DNA from: Acidobacteriaceae bacterium
GTDB lineage: Bacteria; Acidobacteriota; Terriglobia; Terriglobales; Acidobacteriaceae
Length of the DNA stretch: 50,034 nt
NCBI GenBank assembly: GCA_027323885.1
Contig: DAHVZT010000088.1
Location: 1 to 50,034 of the forward strand
Direction: 5' to 3'
Shown: positions 8,628-17,709 of the stretch, piece after piece
Position numbering within the stretch: position 1 is the stretch's first letter
Layout of the letters: each line of letters begins with the position of its first letter
Made by a program: the position numbers and the translations under genes
Notes under the pieces: generated by a model
The model's input: only the letters and a program-made list of their open reading frames with translations
Database searches by the model: none
What the model was told of the DNA's origin: nothing

Positions 8628-9650
8628 ATGATAGGCAAAGCACTGGCCACCACCGGATTCATTGCGCTGGCGTTGCTGATGCCTGGCAGCACGCGGGCGC
8701 AGTTGCCGGACGCGCCTTCCGCAGTGGAGTTCGGGGTGGGCTCTTCGCCGGTGTTCGATCTGACCACGCGATGGGACGTTTCGCCGGCGGTGGATTTCGA
8801 TCGGGCGCTTTCCTCTTCCCGCCGGGCTCCTGAAACTCTCGCGTCGCTGATCGGGGATGCTCCACAGGGCCAGCAATCCCTCTACACTCCGCGAAAACAG
8901 ACCATTCCCGGACCCCAGCTTTCCTCCACTTATTCGAGCACCCGGCCCATTCCGGGCGAAAGCCCGCAGTTGCGGAATGCCTGCCCGAAAGATAGCTGTT
9001 CGCCAGCACAGGGCATCATGTGTTGCGGGCGTGTACCGTCGCCGTTTGCCCGGTACCTCAAAAATCCTCTGGCGGTTCCCATCACGGCGCAAGATAACCT
9101 CCGCTCCGCCCTTAAGGACATCATCGATCCTTTCAACCTGCTCACCATCTTGGGCGACTCGGCATTCGGCATAGGCACGGATTCCCATACTCCCTACGGT
9201 CCCGGTGTGCGCGGAATCTCGAAATATGCCGGGGTGAGCCTAACCGAAGACATGACGGGTGAATTCTTCGGAACTTATCTGGTTCCGTCCCTAGTGCATC
9301 AGGACCCGCACTATCATCGGGAGCCTTTCATGCCGATCCCTCATCGCATTCTTCATGCCATTACCCAGATTCTCTGGACCCAGAGCTATACCGGAAAACC
9401 GATATTCAACTATGCCAACGTATTTGGCGGCATCGCCACCGCGGTTGTGAGCAACACATTTGTACCAGGGCCAGGACGGCAGGGATGGGCCAACACCGCG
9501 CAAAGGCTGTCCGTCGCTTTTGCCACAAGTCCTTCCGGCAACCTGATTACGGAGTTTGTGCCCGACCTCGCCAGCCATATCAATCTGCGCGTCGTCATCT
9601 TCCAGCGCATTCTGAACACGGTCAGCAACGAGGAGGGCGGCGGACCATGA
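8628..9650 (+). CDS. Exported protein of unknown function (tandem paralogue 2)
   Basis: A 340-aa protein. The reading frame opens at 8526, but the ATG at 8628 is preferred because it follows GGAAGAG and starts a good signal peptide (MIGKALATTGFIALALLM, cleavage near TRAQ). LPDAPSA follows at once. The N-terminal third is low-complexity and Ser/Pro-rich with two Cys pairs near CPKDSCSPAQGIMCC. The C-terminal two thirds match the preceding gene: IIDPFNLLTIL, YGPGVRG, QDPHYHR, FNYANVFGGIATAVVSN. Function is unknown. Conserved paired copies suggest that the products act together or in the same envelope process. Confidence 0.72.
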   Translation: MIGKALATTGFIALALLMPGSTRAQLPDAPSAVEFGVGSSPVFDLTTRWDVSPAVDFDRALSSSRRAPETLASLIGDAPQGQQSLYTPRKQTIPGPQLSSTYSSTRPIPGESPQLRNACPKDSCSPAQGIMCCGRVPSPFARYLKNPLAVPITAQDNLRSALKDIIDPFNLLTILGDSAFGIGTDSHTPYGPGVRGISKYAGVSLTEDMTGEFFGTYLVPSLVHQDPHYHREPFMPIPHRILHAITQILWTQSYTGKPIFNYANVFGGIATAVVSNTFVPGPGRQGWANTAQRLSVAFATSPSGNLITEFVPDLASHINLRVVIFQRILNTVSNEEGGGP

Positions 9651-9951
9651 GGGTTGGAAAGGAATGCCATTAAGGAGGTTGGAATTACAGGTCAACGCTG
9701 GAAAGATGCCGTTGGCTGAAACTGATTTTCAATGCCCTCGAAATGGTGCGTAATCTAATTGGTGGCGGGCATAACGCCTTGCGTCAGTTTGTGGACCTCG
9801 ACGCGTATCATGCCATCTAAAAGAAGAGGGATGTTTGCAGCGCATTGGTCATTGTGGACTGTGAAAGATTCGATCCGGACCGTCTCCCAGCGCAGCTTGA
9901 GACGCTCAGCGGGCCAGAAACGCCAACCATGAACTTCAGGAGAGCGATGTA
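9651..9951. other. Intergenic region, no gene seen
   Basis: About 300 bp between the second unknown exported protein and the radical SAM gene. I find no convincing ORF, tRNA, hairpin terminator or clear -35/-10 pair. Its last bases hold AGGAGAGCGATGTA, the ribosome-binding site of the next gene. Confidence 0.5.
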
Positions 9952-12063
9952 ATGCCGAAAACAAGCAAATTCGCAGAAAAGGCCATCACCCGGACGGCGC
10001 AAGGCGCGTGGGTTGTTTTTGAGAAGCTCAACAATTTCCGTCCCAATAAATCGTTTACGCCGAAATGGTCGGACAAGCCTCTGCTCAAGTCTTATCAGAA
10101 AGAGAAGCCGCCGCTTGGATGGCCTCGCACCACGGACTCGCTCTGCCCGAAATGCGTTCCTGAGATCCGCCAGCAGATTTTGGACGGCAAGCTGCCGCAC
10201 GAGGTGCTGCTGAACGAAAAGATCGGCGAAATCAAGGCCCAGATCATTGAACGGGACGGACGCATCCTGATGGTGAAGGATTGTCCGCAGCATGGCCATT
10301 TTGAAGATGTGATGTCCATCGATACGGCATTCTTCCGCCACCTGGAAGAGGTCTTTCCCGGTCGCGACATCCGCGCCCATAACGATGAAAAACTGCACGA
10401 TCACGGGACGTCCACCATCACCCACGGCCGCGGTTCGGTGCTGACCATCGATCTGACAAACCGCTGCAACATGATGTGCGACCCATGTTTCATGGATGCC
10501 AACCAGGTCGGCTTTGTCCATGAACTCACCTGGGACGAAATCAAGACCATGCTGGACAACGCGATTTCCATCAAGCCTCGCCGCCAGATGTCGGTCCAGT
10601 TTTCCGGGGGTGAGCCAACGCTTTCGCCCTACTTCCTGGATGCAGTGGCGTACGCCCGTAAGGTGGGTTACAACTCCGTGCAGGCCGCGACCAACGGAAT
10701 CGAATTTGCCAAGAGCAAGGAATTCTCAAGGGCCGCAGCGGAAGCAGGCCTGCGATATGCGTACCTTCAATTCGATGGAATCGGCAATGCGGCGAATTCG
10801 CACCGCAAAGTCGGAAACCTGTTCGACGTGAAACTGCAGGCAATCCACAACCTGCACGAGGCGGGCGTTGACATCGTTCCTGTGACGACGATTATCAACG
10901 GCATCAATAACGAGCAGGTCGGGCACATCATCGAATTTGCATTGAACAATCCGAAAACCATCAATTTCCTCAGCTTCCAGCCGGTGTCGTTCACTGGCCG
11001 TGATGAGGACATCAGCGACGAGCGTCGCACGGCGCAACGCTATACTCTGTCGCATCTGGCGCACGACGTGAAAAGCCAGACCGGACTGGGCGAACCCACT
11101 CGCGACTGGTTCCCGATCAGCTTTATGAGCACGTTCTCCGATTGGGCGGACCTGGTGCATGGCCCGAATAACGAGTGGGGCCAGCTCTCCTGCGGATGTC
11201 ACCCGAACTGCGGAATTGGCATGGCGTTGATGATCGACAAAGAGACCAAGGAAGCGGTGCCGGTGACTGCGTTCCTGAATGCGGATCGCCTTGCGAAGGA
11301 CGTTGCCAAGGTGAATGACGCGGCGCGCGGCAAGTTCCTGTCCATTCTGGGCGTGTCACTGGCGCTGCTGCGCAATTACAATCCGGTAAATGCTCCCAGC
11401 AATTTCCGCATCCTGGATTTGTTACAGAAATTCGACAAATGCTTCGGAGCGACCGGGCGCGATTATGGTAAGGTGACCGGCGACCGCACGATGGATGACA
11501 TCAAGAAGCGCCGCGCCGACCGCTGGAACTTCCTGTTTATTGCCGGCATGTGGTTCCAGGACCTTTTCAACTACGACTTCCGGCGCACCGAGCAGTGCAT
11601 TATCCCCTACGCTACCCAGGAAGGCGAAATCAGCTTCTGCGCCTACAACACAGGAGTGGGCTGGCGGAACATCATTGAAAAGATGCATATGACTGCAACG
11701 CTCACCAAGTGGTATGAAGAGCATGGCCGTCATGAAATCTTTGCCGGCGGCCGTAAAGTTGGCATGGGGGATGCCCAGCACACACTGCAGCTGAACGAAG
11801 TGCATGTGCAGGCAGCCGCCAATGACACGCTCGACAAACTCGGAATCGCGAAAAACTCGCGCGAGGAAAAGATTCGCGCCCGCGACGGCAAAATCAAGCA
11901 GGATGCGGAGAACGCAAGAATGGCGCGTCTCTACCGCGAGCACGTCCTGGGTGAGAAGCCGAAGGAAAACTTCATTGCGATCGACACTCTGCTGACCTCC
12001 GTGCCTAAGAACACGGGTGTGCAGGCGACCGAAAAGGCTGAAGAGCCTGTCATGGGCGACTAG
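9952..12063 (+). CDS. Radical SAM enzyme of the MJ0619 / tetraether lipid synthase (Tes)-like family
   Basis: A 703-aa radical SAM protein. The S-adenosylmethionine cluster motif CX3CX2C is Cys172, Cys176, Cys179 (RCNMMCDPC), with GGEPT at 219-223. Extra cysteines suggest auxiliary iron-sulfur or rubredoxin-like sites: CPKC at 65-68, DCPQHG (Cys111), CGCHPNC at 414-420, Cys549 and Cys563. Cys549 and Cys563 lie in CIIPYAT and ISFCAYNTG, a C-terminal pattern I associate with the MJ0619 family. Archaeal members (Tes) join lipid tails carbon to carbon to form membrane-spanning tetraethers. Acidobacteria make membrane-spanning iso-diabolic acid and branched tetraether lipids, so such a role is plausible here but unproven. 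It stands alone, has an AGGAGA site and ends in a strong terminator. Confidence 0.8.
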   Translation: MPKTSKFAEKAITRTAQGAWVVFEKLNNFRPNKSFTPKWSDKPLLKSYQKEKPPLGWPRTTDSLCPKCVPEIRQQILDGKLPHEVLLNEKIGEIKAQIIERDGRILMVKDCPQHGHFEDVMSIDTAFFRHLEEVFPGRDIRAHNDEKLHDHGTSTITHGRGSVLTIDLTNRCNMMCDPCFMDANQVGFVHELTWDEIKTMLDNAISIKPRRQMSVQFSGGEPTLSPYFLDAVAYARKVGYNSVQAATNGIEFAKSKEFSRAAAEAGLRYAYLQFDGIGNAANSHRKVGNLFDVKLQAIHNLHEAGVDIVPVTTIINGINNEQVGHIIEFALNNPKTINFLSFQPVSFTGRDEDISDERRTAQRYTLSHLAHDVKSQTGLGEPTRDWFPISFMSTFSDWADLVHGPNNEWGQLSCGCHPNCGIGMALMIDKETKEAVPVTAFLNADRLAKDVAKVNDAARGKFLSILGVSLALLRNYNPVNAPSNFRILDLLQKFDKCFGATGRDYGKVTGDRTMDDIKKRRADRWNFLFIAGMWFQDLFNYDFRRTEQCIIPYATQEGEISFCAYNTGVGWRNIIEKMHMTATLTKWYEEHGRHEIFAGGRKVGMGDAQHTLQLNEVHVQAAANDTLDKLGIAKNSREEKIRARDGKIKQDAENARMARLYREHVLGEKPKENFIAIDTLLTSVPKNTGVQATEKAEEPVMGD

Positions 12064-12094
12064 CAGAAGTTTCGCCGCCTCAATCCATTACAGA

Positions 12095-12128
12095 AGCCGT
12101 CCGGCGCGAACCGGGCGGCTTTCGTTTA
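12095..12128 (+). terminator. Rho-independent terminator after the radical SAM gene
   Basis: AGCCGTCCGG and CCGGGCGGCT form a 10-bp GC-rich stem (one G.U) around a CGCGAA loop. TTTCGTTTA follows. It starts 32 bp after the radical SAM stop. Confidence 0.8.
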
Positions 12129-12185
12129 TCTCGCGCACCCCCGCGTAAACCGGGCAGGTTGCTGCCTGATGCTATAACCGAACAT

Positions 12186-13292
12186 ATGACGCGCATGAAG
12201 CGGCTGCGTGCCGCGATGCAATCGCAGTTTCCTTCCTTGGATGCCCTCCTGCTCACCCACCCGCCCGATGTGCGGTATCTGACGGGATTTACCGGCTCGA
12301 ACGCCGCCGTGGTGCTGCCCATCTCCGGCGCTCCGGCGCGCAGGAAAACCTCCGCCGTCTTGTTCACCGATGGAAGGTATATCGAGCAGGCGCAGCGCCA
12401 GACACAGGACGCAACCGTCGTGATAGCGCAAGGCCCGGTACTTCGGGAGGCCTGCGCCTGGATGCGGAGGAAGAACATTCGCTCTTGCGGCTTCGATGCC
12501 GAACATACCACCGTTGCCACTTTGGACACTCTACGCAATTCCATGGGGCACAGAGACCGGAGGAAATTCTTCCACCCGGTCCCGCCGGTGGTGGCATTTC
12601 AGAGGCAGGTCAAATCGGCAGAAGAGATTGCGAAGATGCGCGCGGCAGCACAGTTGGGATGCGCTCTGTTTGAGAAGGTGCTTACGGTGCTTGAGCCCGG
12701 TAAGCGGGAGACAGAAGTCGCGGCGCACCTTGAATTTGCCGCGCGCATGGCCGGGGCGGAAGCCATGTCGTTTGCAACGATCGTTGCCAGCGGCCGGCGT
12801 TCCGCCCTGCCGCACGGTCACGCAAGCACCCAGCGGCTTCCGCGGCGCGGGTTCGTGGTACTCGATTTTGGTGTTATGCTCAGTGGTTATTGTTCAGACA
12901 TGACCCGCACGGTGCATTTGGGACCGGCGACTGGCTCGGAGCGCTCGGCTTATGACGCAGTCCTGGAGGCGCAAATGGCCGCCGTCGCGGCAGTACGGGA
13001 TGGGGTGACGTGCGCGGCGGTCGACGAAGCGGCGCGCAGCGTTCTGCGGCGGAGCAAGCTGGCAGAGCACTTCACGCATTCCACGGGTCACGGTCTGGGC
13101 CTGGAGATCCATGAAGGGCCGCGCATCGCAGCCGGTCAGGAGCAGCGGCTCCAGGCGGGCATGGTTGTAACCATTGAACCCGGTGTCTACCTACCGGGGC
13201 GCTTTGGAATACGTATTGAAGATACCGTTGTGGTGACTGCGGAGAAGCCGCGGATGTTGACCCCGGTCACCAAGGCGTGGATCGAGCTCTAG
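12186..13292 (+). CDS. Xaa-Pro aminopeptidase/dipeptidase (M24B)
   Basis: A 368-aa metallopeptidase removing residues next to proline. The N-terminal creatinase-like domain spans about 1-125 (DVRYLTGFTGSNAAVVL). The C-terminal pita-bread domain carries the five metal ligands, visible in LDFGVMLSGYCSDMTRT (two Asp), STGHGLGLEIHEGP (His), EPGVYLPG (Glu) and GIRIEDTVVV (Glu). The frame is open from a TTG at 12159, but the ATGs at 12186 or 12195 fit the family N-terminus better. A peptidase of this type upstream of accB-accC is a common bacterial arrangement; here the usual efp gene between them is missing. Confidence 0.92.
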   Translation: MTRMKRLRAAMQSQFPSLDALLLTHPPDVRYLTGFTGSNAAVVLPISGAPARRKTSAVLFTDGRYIEQAQRQTQDATVVIAQGPVLREACAWMRRKNIRSCGFDAEHTTVATLDTLRNSMGHRDRRKFFHPVPPVVAFQRQVKSAEEIAKMRAAAQLGCALFEKVLTVLEPGKRETEVAAHLEFAARMAGAEAMSFATIVASGRRSALPHGHASTQRLPRRGFVVLDFGVMLSGYCSDMTRTVHLGPATGSERSAYDAVLEAQMAAVAAVRDGVTCAAVDEAARSVLRRSKLAEHFTHSTGHGLGLEIHEGPRIAAGQEQRLQAGMVVTIEPGVYLPGRFGIRIEDTVVVTAEKPRMLTPVTKAWIEL

Positions 13293-13382
13293 CTGCGGAA
13301 AACCGTGGTTAGCGTGCATCACACTATACTTACAGGTGTTACACAGATTGGCTGAATCGCTGTTGAGGAGCACGTCGAAGTT

Positions 13383-13931
13383 ATGAATGCAGGACAATTA
13401 CAGACCCTGAAAGACCTGATCGAGTTCCTGAAACAGCAGGAAGTTGGCGAGTTTGAGTTGGAGCAGGAGGAGCTGAAAGTCCATCTCACCTTCGCCGCTC
13501 ATCACGCCGCCGCGGCCCAGGCCAACGCGCAGAGCAGTGTCGACCTTGGACAACTGGCCCGCTTGATGCAGGCAGCACCGGCGGCATCGCATGCCGCAGC
13601 GCCAGCCGCACCGTCTCCAGCTGCTCCTGCGCAAACTACCGGCATCAGTACCGCCGGACAATCACCCTCCTCCAGCAGTGAAGAGGCCGGCCTGCACATC
13701 GTCAAGTCTCCCATTGTAGGGACATTTTATGAAGCGCCGTCACCAGGCGCCGAGCCGTTCGTGAAGGTCGGAGACCGGGTCGAGTCCGGCCAGGTCCTAT
13801 GCATCGTCGAGGCAATGAAGCTGATGAATGAAATCGAGTGCGATGCGACTGGCGAGATCGTCCAGAAACTGGCCAACGGCGGACAGCCCGTCGAATATGG
13901 TCAGCCATTGTTCGCCATTCGTGTCAAGTAG
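13383..13931 (+). CDS. accB: Acetyl-CoA carboxylase biotin carboxyl carrier protein
   Basis: A 182-aa carrier that holds biotin for carboxylation in the first step of fatty-acid synthesis. The N-terminal helix-forming segment (LKDLIEFLKQQEVGEFELEQ) is followed by an Ala/Pro-rich linker (about 40-100). The C-terminal biotinyl domain contains the modification site Lys in EAMKLMNE and the family-typical SPIVGTFYEAPSPGAEPFVKVG. The gap to accC is about 48 bp, consistent with one operon. A -10-like TATACT lies at 13325-13330, about 50 bp upstream, but without a good -35. Confidence 0.97.
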   Translation: MNAGQLQTLKDLIEFLKQQEVGEFELEQEELKVHLTFAAHHAAAAQANAQSSVDLGQLARLMQAAPAASHAAAPAAPSPAAPAQTTGISTAGQSPSSSSEEAGLHIVKSPIVGTFYEAPSPGAEPFVKVGDRVESGQVLCIVEAMKLMNEIECDATGEIVQKLANGGQPVEYGQPLFAIRVK

Positions 13932-13979
13932 CTGCTTCGCCGCTTCACGATCCAAGTTCATTCCACCGAGTTGAGGATT

Positions 13980-15350
13980 ATGTTTCGAAAAGTTCTCATC
14001 GCCAACCGTGGCGAAATTGCCCTGCGCATCATCAGCGCCTGTAAGGAAATGGGCATCCGGACTGTCGCAGTCTACAGCGAAGCGGACCGCAATTCGCTGC
14101 ACGTCCGCTTCGCGGATGAAGCGATCTGCATCGGCCCGCCACGCTCCGCTGAAAGCTATCTCAATGTTCCCGCGGTCATCAGTGCTGCGGAAATCGCCGA
14201 CGTGGACGCCATTCATCCGGGCTACGGCCTGCTGAGCGAGAACGCGAATTTTGCCGAGGTCTGCCGCGCTTCCAATATCAAGTTCATCGGGCCTCCCCCG
14301 GAAGTGACACGGCTGATGGGAGAAAAAGAGAAAGCTCGCATGGCCATGAAGAGGGCCAGGGTGCCTATCCTGCCCGGCTCCGAAGGCGTGATTCAGAGCG
14401 AAGAAGAAGCGCTCGATTGGGCGCGGCACACCGGTTATCCCGTCATTTTGAAAGCTTCTGCCGGCGGCGGCGGCCGCGGCATGCGTGTGGTGCGCGGGCC
14501 GGACGAGTTGCCCAATTTTTTCCGGGCGGCGCGCACGGAGGCGCAGAACGCCTTTGGTAACGGTGACTTGTACATGGAAAAGTTCATCGAGCGCCCGCGC
14601 CATATCGAATTCCAGGTGCTGGCCGATGAGCACGGCAACGTCGTTTCGCTCGGCGAGCGGGAATGCTCTATCCAGCGCCGTCATCAGAAGCTGATCGAAG
14701 AAGCGCCATCCCTGCAGGTCACGCCGAAGATGCGCGAGGAGATTGGCGCGACCCTGAAGAGGTGTCTGGAAAGCATCGGCTACATGAATGCCGGGACGGT
14801 TGAGTTTCTGATGGACGAAGACGGCAAGCTTTACTTCATCGAGATGAACACTCGCATCCAGGTGGAACACCCCGTCACCGAGATGGTAACCGGCGTGGAT
14901 CTTGTAAAGGCTCAGTTCCGTATCGCCGCCGGAGAAAAGCTCAGCGATATTCTTCCCAGGTCCATCGAGATTCGCGGCCACGCGATTGAGTGCCGGATCA
15001 ACGCGGAGCATCCGGAAAAATTCACGCCTTCCGCGGGAAAGATTACCGTTTACAATCTTCCCGGCGGCAATGGCGTTCGCGTGGACACGGCCCAGTACGC
15101 GGAAGGGGTTGTTCCGCCCTATTATGACTCGCTGATTGCCAAGCTGATTGTGCATGGAAAAGATCGCAAGGAGGCCATTGCCCGGATGCAGCGGGCGCTT
15201 GGCATGTTTGTGGTGGAAGGCATTCACACGACTATCCCGCTGCACCAGCGAATCTTCGCGGATGAAGACTTTCGCGTGGGTGCATTTGATACCAATTTCA
15301 TGGAGCGATTCTTCGAGCGCGAAAAGCTGCGCAAAGAAGCTGCTCATTAG
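13980..15350 (+). CDS. accC: Acetyl-CoA carboxylase, biotin carboxylase subunit
   Basis: A 456-aa ATP-grasp enzyme that carboxylates biotin on AccB. The start ATG gives the standard N-terminus [21 protein letters not shown] nine bases upstream is in frame but less likely, and GAGG lies just before it. The glycine-rich ATP loop ([12 protein letters not shown]), the [11 protein letters not shown] and [19 protein letters not shown] segments and the catalytic [14 protein letters not shown] are intact. Length matches the family. The gene precedes thiE by 3 bp. Confidence 0.98.
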   Translation: MFRKVLIANRGEIALRIISACKEMGIRTVAVYSEADRNSLHVRFADEAICIGPPRSAESYLNVPAVISAAEIADVDAIHPGYGLLSENANFAEVCRASNIKFIGPPPEVTRLMGEKEKARMAMKRARVPILPGSEGVIQSEEEALDWARHTGYPVILKASAGGGGRGMRVVRGPDELPNFFRAARTEAQNAFGNGDLYMEKFIERPRHIEFQVLADEHGNVVSLGERECSIQRRHQKLIEEAPSLQVTPKMREEIGATLKRCLESIGYMNAGTVEFLMDEDGKLYFIEMNTRIQVEHPVTEMVTGVDLVKAQFRIAAGEKLSDILPRSIEIRGHAIECRINAEHPEKFTPSAGKITVYNLPGGNGVRVDTAQYAEGVVPPYYDSLIAKLIVHGKDRKEAIARMQRALGMFVVEGIHTTIPLHQRIFADEDFRVGAFDTNFMERFFEREKLRKEAAH

Positions 15351-15353
15351 CCC

Positions 15354-15998
15354 GTGAATTTTCCTCGCCTGTACGCGATCGCGGATGCGGACCTGCTGGC
15401 CACGCAATCTTTGTCTCTCGACTTGTTCGTGTCCGAGCTTGTTTCGGCTGGTGTGCGCCTTGTGCAATATCGCAACAAGCAGGGCAGCGCACGCCATGTG
15501 CTTGAAGACGCCCGGCGGCTGTGCGGTCTTTGCTCCGATTCTTCCGTCAAGCTCATTCTGAATGACCGCGCGGACCTGGCGCGTCTGGCCCATTGCGATG
15601 GCGTGCATGTGGGCCAGAATGACCTGGCCGTCGAGGACGCGCGCTCAATCGTCGGCCGGGAGCACTGGGTAGGTGTTTCTACACACACTACGGAACAGGT
15701 GATGGAAGCGGACCAGACCAGTTGCGATTACATCGCTTTCGGACCGATTTTCGCGACATTGAGCAAGAACAATCCAGACCCCGTGGTGGGACTTGCGGGT
15801 TTGCACCAGGCACGCGCATCGACACGCAAACCGCTGGTCGCGATCGGTGGCATCACTCGGGAGAATTGCGGGGCAGTCATCGACGCCGGTGCGGACTCTG
15901 TCGCCGTCATCTCGGCACTGCTGCCGGGTTCGCGTGATCCGAACGCTGCAGTCCGCGACACCGCCGGGGAGTTTCTCGCGCTGCTCCAGCGAGAATGA
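15354..15998 (+). CDS. thiE: Thiamine-phosphate synthase
   Basis: A 214-aa TIM-barrel enzyme joining HMP-pyrophosphate and the thiazole phosphate to give thiamine phosphate. Family features are VQYRNKQ (phosphate/pyrimidine binding), LILNDRADLA, DGVHVGQNDL, GVSTHT, DYIAFGPIFAT and VAIGGIT. It begins with GTG 3 bp after the accC stop and is probably translationally coupled to it. No TPP riboswitch can be expected or seen in that gap, so its expression may follow fatty-acid synthesis rather than thiamine supply. Other thi genes are not in the window. Confidence 0.95.
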   Translation: MNFPRLYAIADADLLATQSLSLDLFVSELVSAGVRLVQYRNKQGSARHVLEDARRLCGLCSDSSVKLILNDRADLARLAHCDGVHVGQNDLAVEDARSIVGREHWVGVSTHTTEQVMEADQTSCDYIAFGPIFATLSKNNPDPVVGLAGLHQARASTRKPLVAIGGITRENCGAVIDAGADSVAVISALLPGSRDPNAAVRDTAGEFLALLQRE

Positions 15999-16158
15999 TT
16001 CGGAACGTAGCCCGGAACCCTGCAACACATCGCCAAACCAAAAGCGCCCGAAATGCTATAGGCTATCCGTTGACTCGCAGAGGGTCTGTCCATGGATCAG
16101 CCTGGACTGATTTGCACGACGGATTCGAAGCGTACTCGCACGGGGAGAAGATTCGTAG

Positions 16159-17688
16159 ATGGCAAAACTTGGGGCTGTAAAGCCTATGTCAACGCTGATG
16201 AACGAGGCGCGGGAAGAAGGCGAACACGCACTCAAGCGCGCTCTTGGCCCGGTCAATTTGATTACGCTCGGAATTGGTGCGGTGATCGGAGCTGGCATTT
16301 TTGTCCTGACCGGCCAGGCCGCTGCGCTGCACGCTGGGCCGGCCGTCGCGCTTAGCTTCGTTCTGGCGGGCGTCACCTGCGCGTTCGCCGGTCTTTGTTA
16401 CGCGGAGTTTGCTGCGCTGATCCCGATTGCCGGCTCGGCCTACACCTACGGGTATGCGACCCTTGGCGAATTTGTGGCCTGGATGATCGGGTGGGACCTC
16501 GTTCTGGAATACGCCTTTGGCGCGGCCACAGTGGCCTCCGGATGGAGCGGATATCTGGTCAGCCTGCTGCAGGATTTTCATATCTACATACCACCCCAGT
16601 TCACCACTACCTATGGCGATGTGCTCTACAAGTATCACGCCCACTGGATGCCAGCCGGTTCTTTGCCAGCTGGCGTGAGCACCGCCGGATTACCTCACGT
16701 GACAGGGATTTTCAATCTGGTTGCGTTCCTTGCGATTCTGGCAGTCACTGTGGTTCTGGTCGTCGGCATCGAGGAGTCCGCCACACTGAACACAACGATG
16801 GTGATGATCAAACTCTCCGTAGTCGCTGTCTTTCTGGTCATCGGCATAGCGTTTCTGATCCGTCATCCTCACCTGACACAGGTGAACTGGCATCCGTTTG
16901 TTCCGCCCGCGGAAGGGCCGGGCAAGTATGGGTGGGGAGGTATCAGCGCAGGAGCGGCGTCGATTTTCTTTGCGTATATCGGTTTCGATGCAGTCTCGAC
17001 AGCCGCGCAGGAAGCCAAAAACCCGCAGCGCGACATGCCGATCGGCATTCTGGGCACGCTGGTAATCTGCACGCTGCTGTACATCGCGGTTTCCATGGTG
17101 CTGACCGGACTTGTCAACTTTCGTGCCCTGGACGTGGCCGATCCCATTGCGCTTGGCATTGACGCGACCGGTGTGCGGTGGGGCAGTGTCCTGGTCAAAA
17201 TTGGAGCGGTGTTCGGTCTGGCGACGGTCATGCTGGTCATGCTGTTTGCCCAAAGCCGAATTTTCTTTTCCATGTCGCGTGACGGTCTGCTGTGGAGGTG
17301 GGCCGGGAAGATTCATCCGCGCTTCCGCACACCTTATCTGTCGAACATAGTTGTCGGCTGCATTGTCGCGTTTCTGCCCGCATTGTTTCCCATCAACAGG
17401 CTGGCGGAGTTGGTCAATATGGGAACGCTGCTGGCCTTCGCGATTGTTTGCGGCGGCGTGTGGATCTTGCGCCGCAGGCTTCCTCATCTGCATCGCCCGT
17501 TCAAAACGCCGCTGGTGCCGCTGGTCCCCATTCTCGGGATCGTGACCGCGCTGTATCTCATCTGGAGTCTTCCGGCACTGACGAAGGAAGTGGTCCTCGT
17601 CTGGTTGATTGTCGGCCTGGGAATTTATTTTACTTACAGTGTGAGACACAGCAAGGTGCAGATTTCGCTCGGTACGGAACGGAAATAA
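16159..17688 (+). CDS. APC-family amino acid permease (cationic amino acid transporter-like)
   Basis: A 509-aa inner-membrane transporter with about 12 hydrophobic segments. It starts with the family-typical LGPVNLITLGIGAVIGAGIFVLTG. Further signatures are CYAEFAALIPIAGSAYTYGYATLGEFVAWMIGWDL (read in pieces) and FFAYIGFDAVSTAAQEAKNPQRD, strong marks of the CAT/YfnA branch. It probably imports amino acids with protons; the substrate is not determinable. The ATG at 16159 follows GGGGAGAAG at a slightly long distance. An ATG at 16186 is an alternative start. The gene is not obviously part of an operon. Confidence 0.93.
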   Translation: MAKLGAVKPMSTLMNEAREEGEHALKRALGPVNLITLGIGAVIGAGIFVLTGQAAALHAGPAVALSFVLAGVTCAFAGLCYAEFAALIPIAGSAYTYGYATLGEFVAWMIGWDLVLEYAFGAATVASGWSGYLVSLLQDFHIYIPPQFTTTYGDVLYKYHAHWMPAGSLPAGVSTAGLPHVTGIFNLVAFLAILAVTVVLVVGIEESATLNTTMVMIKLSVVAVFLVIGIAFLIRHPHLTQVNWHPFVPPAEGPGKYGWGGISAGAASIFFAYIGFDAVSTAAQEAKNPQRDMPIGILGTLVICTLLYIAVSMVLTGLVNFRALDVADPIALGIDATGVRWGSVLVKIGAVFGLATVMLVMLFAQSRIFFSMSRDGLLWRWAGKIHPRFRTPYLSNIVVGCIVAFLPALFPINRLAELVNMGTLLAFAIVCGGVWILRRRLPHLHRPFKTPLVPLVPILGIVTALYLIWSLPALTKEVVLVWLIVGLGIYFTYSVRHSKVQISLGTERK

Positions 17689-17709
17689 TTGCAAGCGTAA
17701 GACCCCACG

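Noticed and set aside
13325-13330. TATACT as the -10 box of an accB promoter
   Set aside because: No matching -35 hexamer at 16-18 bp; kept only as a remark under accB.
13797-15608. 603-codon open frame on the minus strand opposite accC
   Set aside because: It is a mirror of GC-rich codon usage; accC on the other strand is unmistakable and the antisense translation has no recognisable domain.
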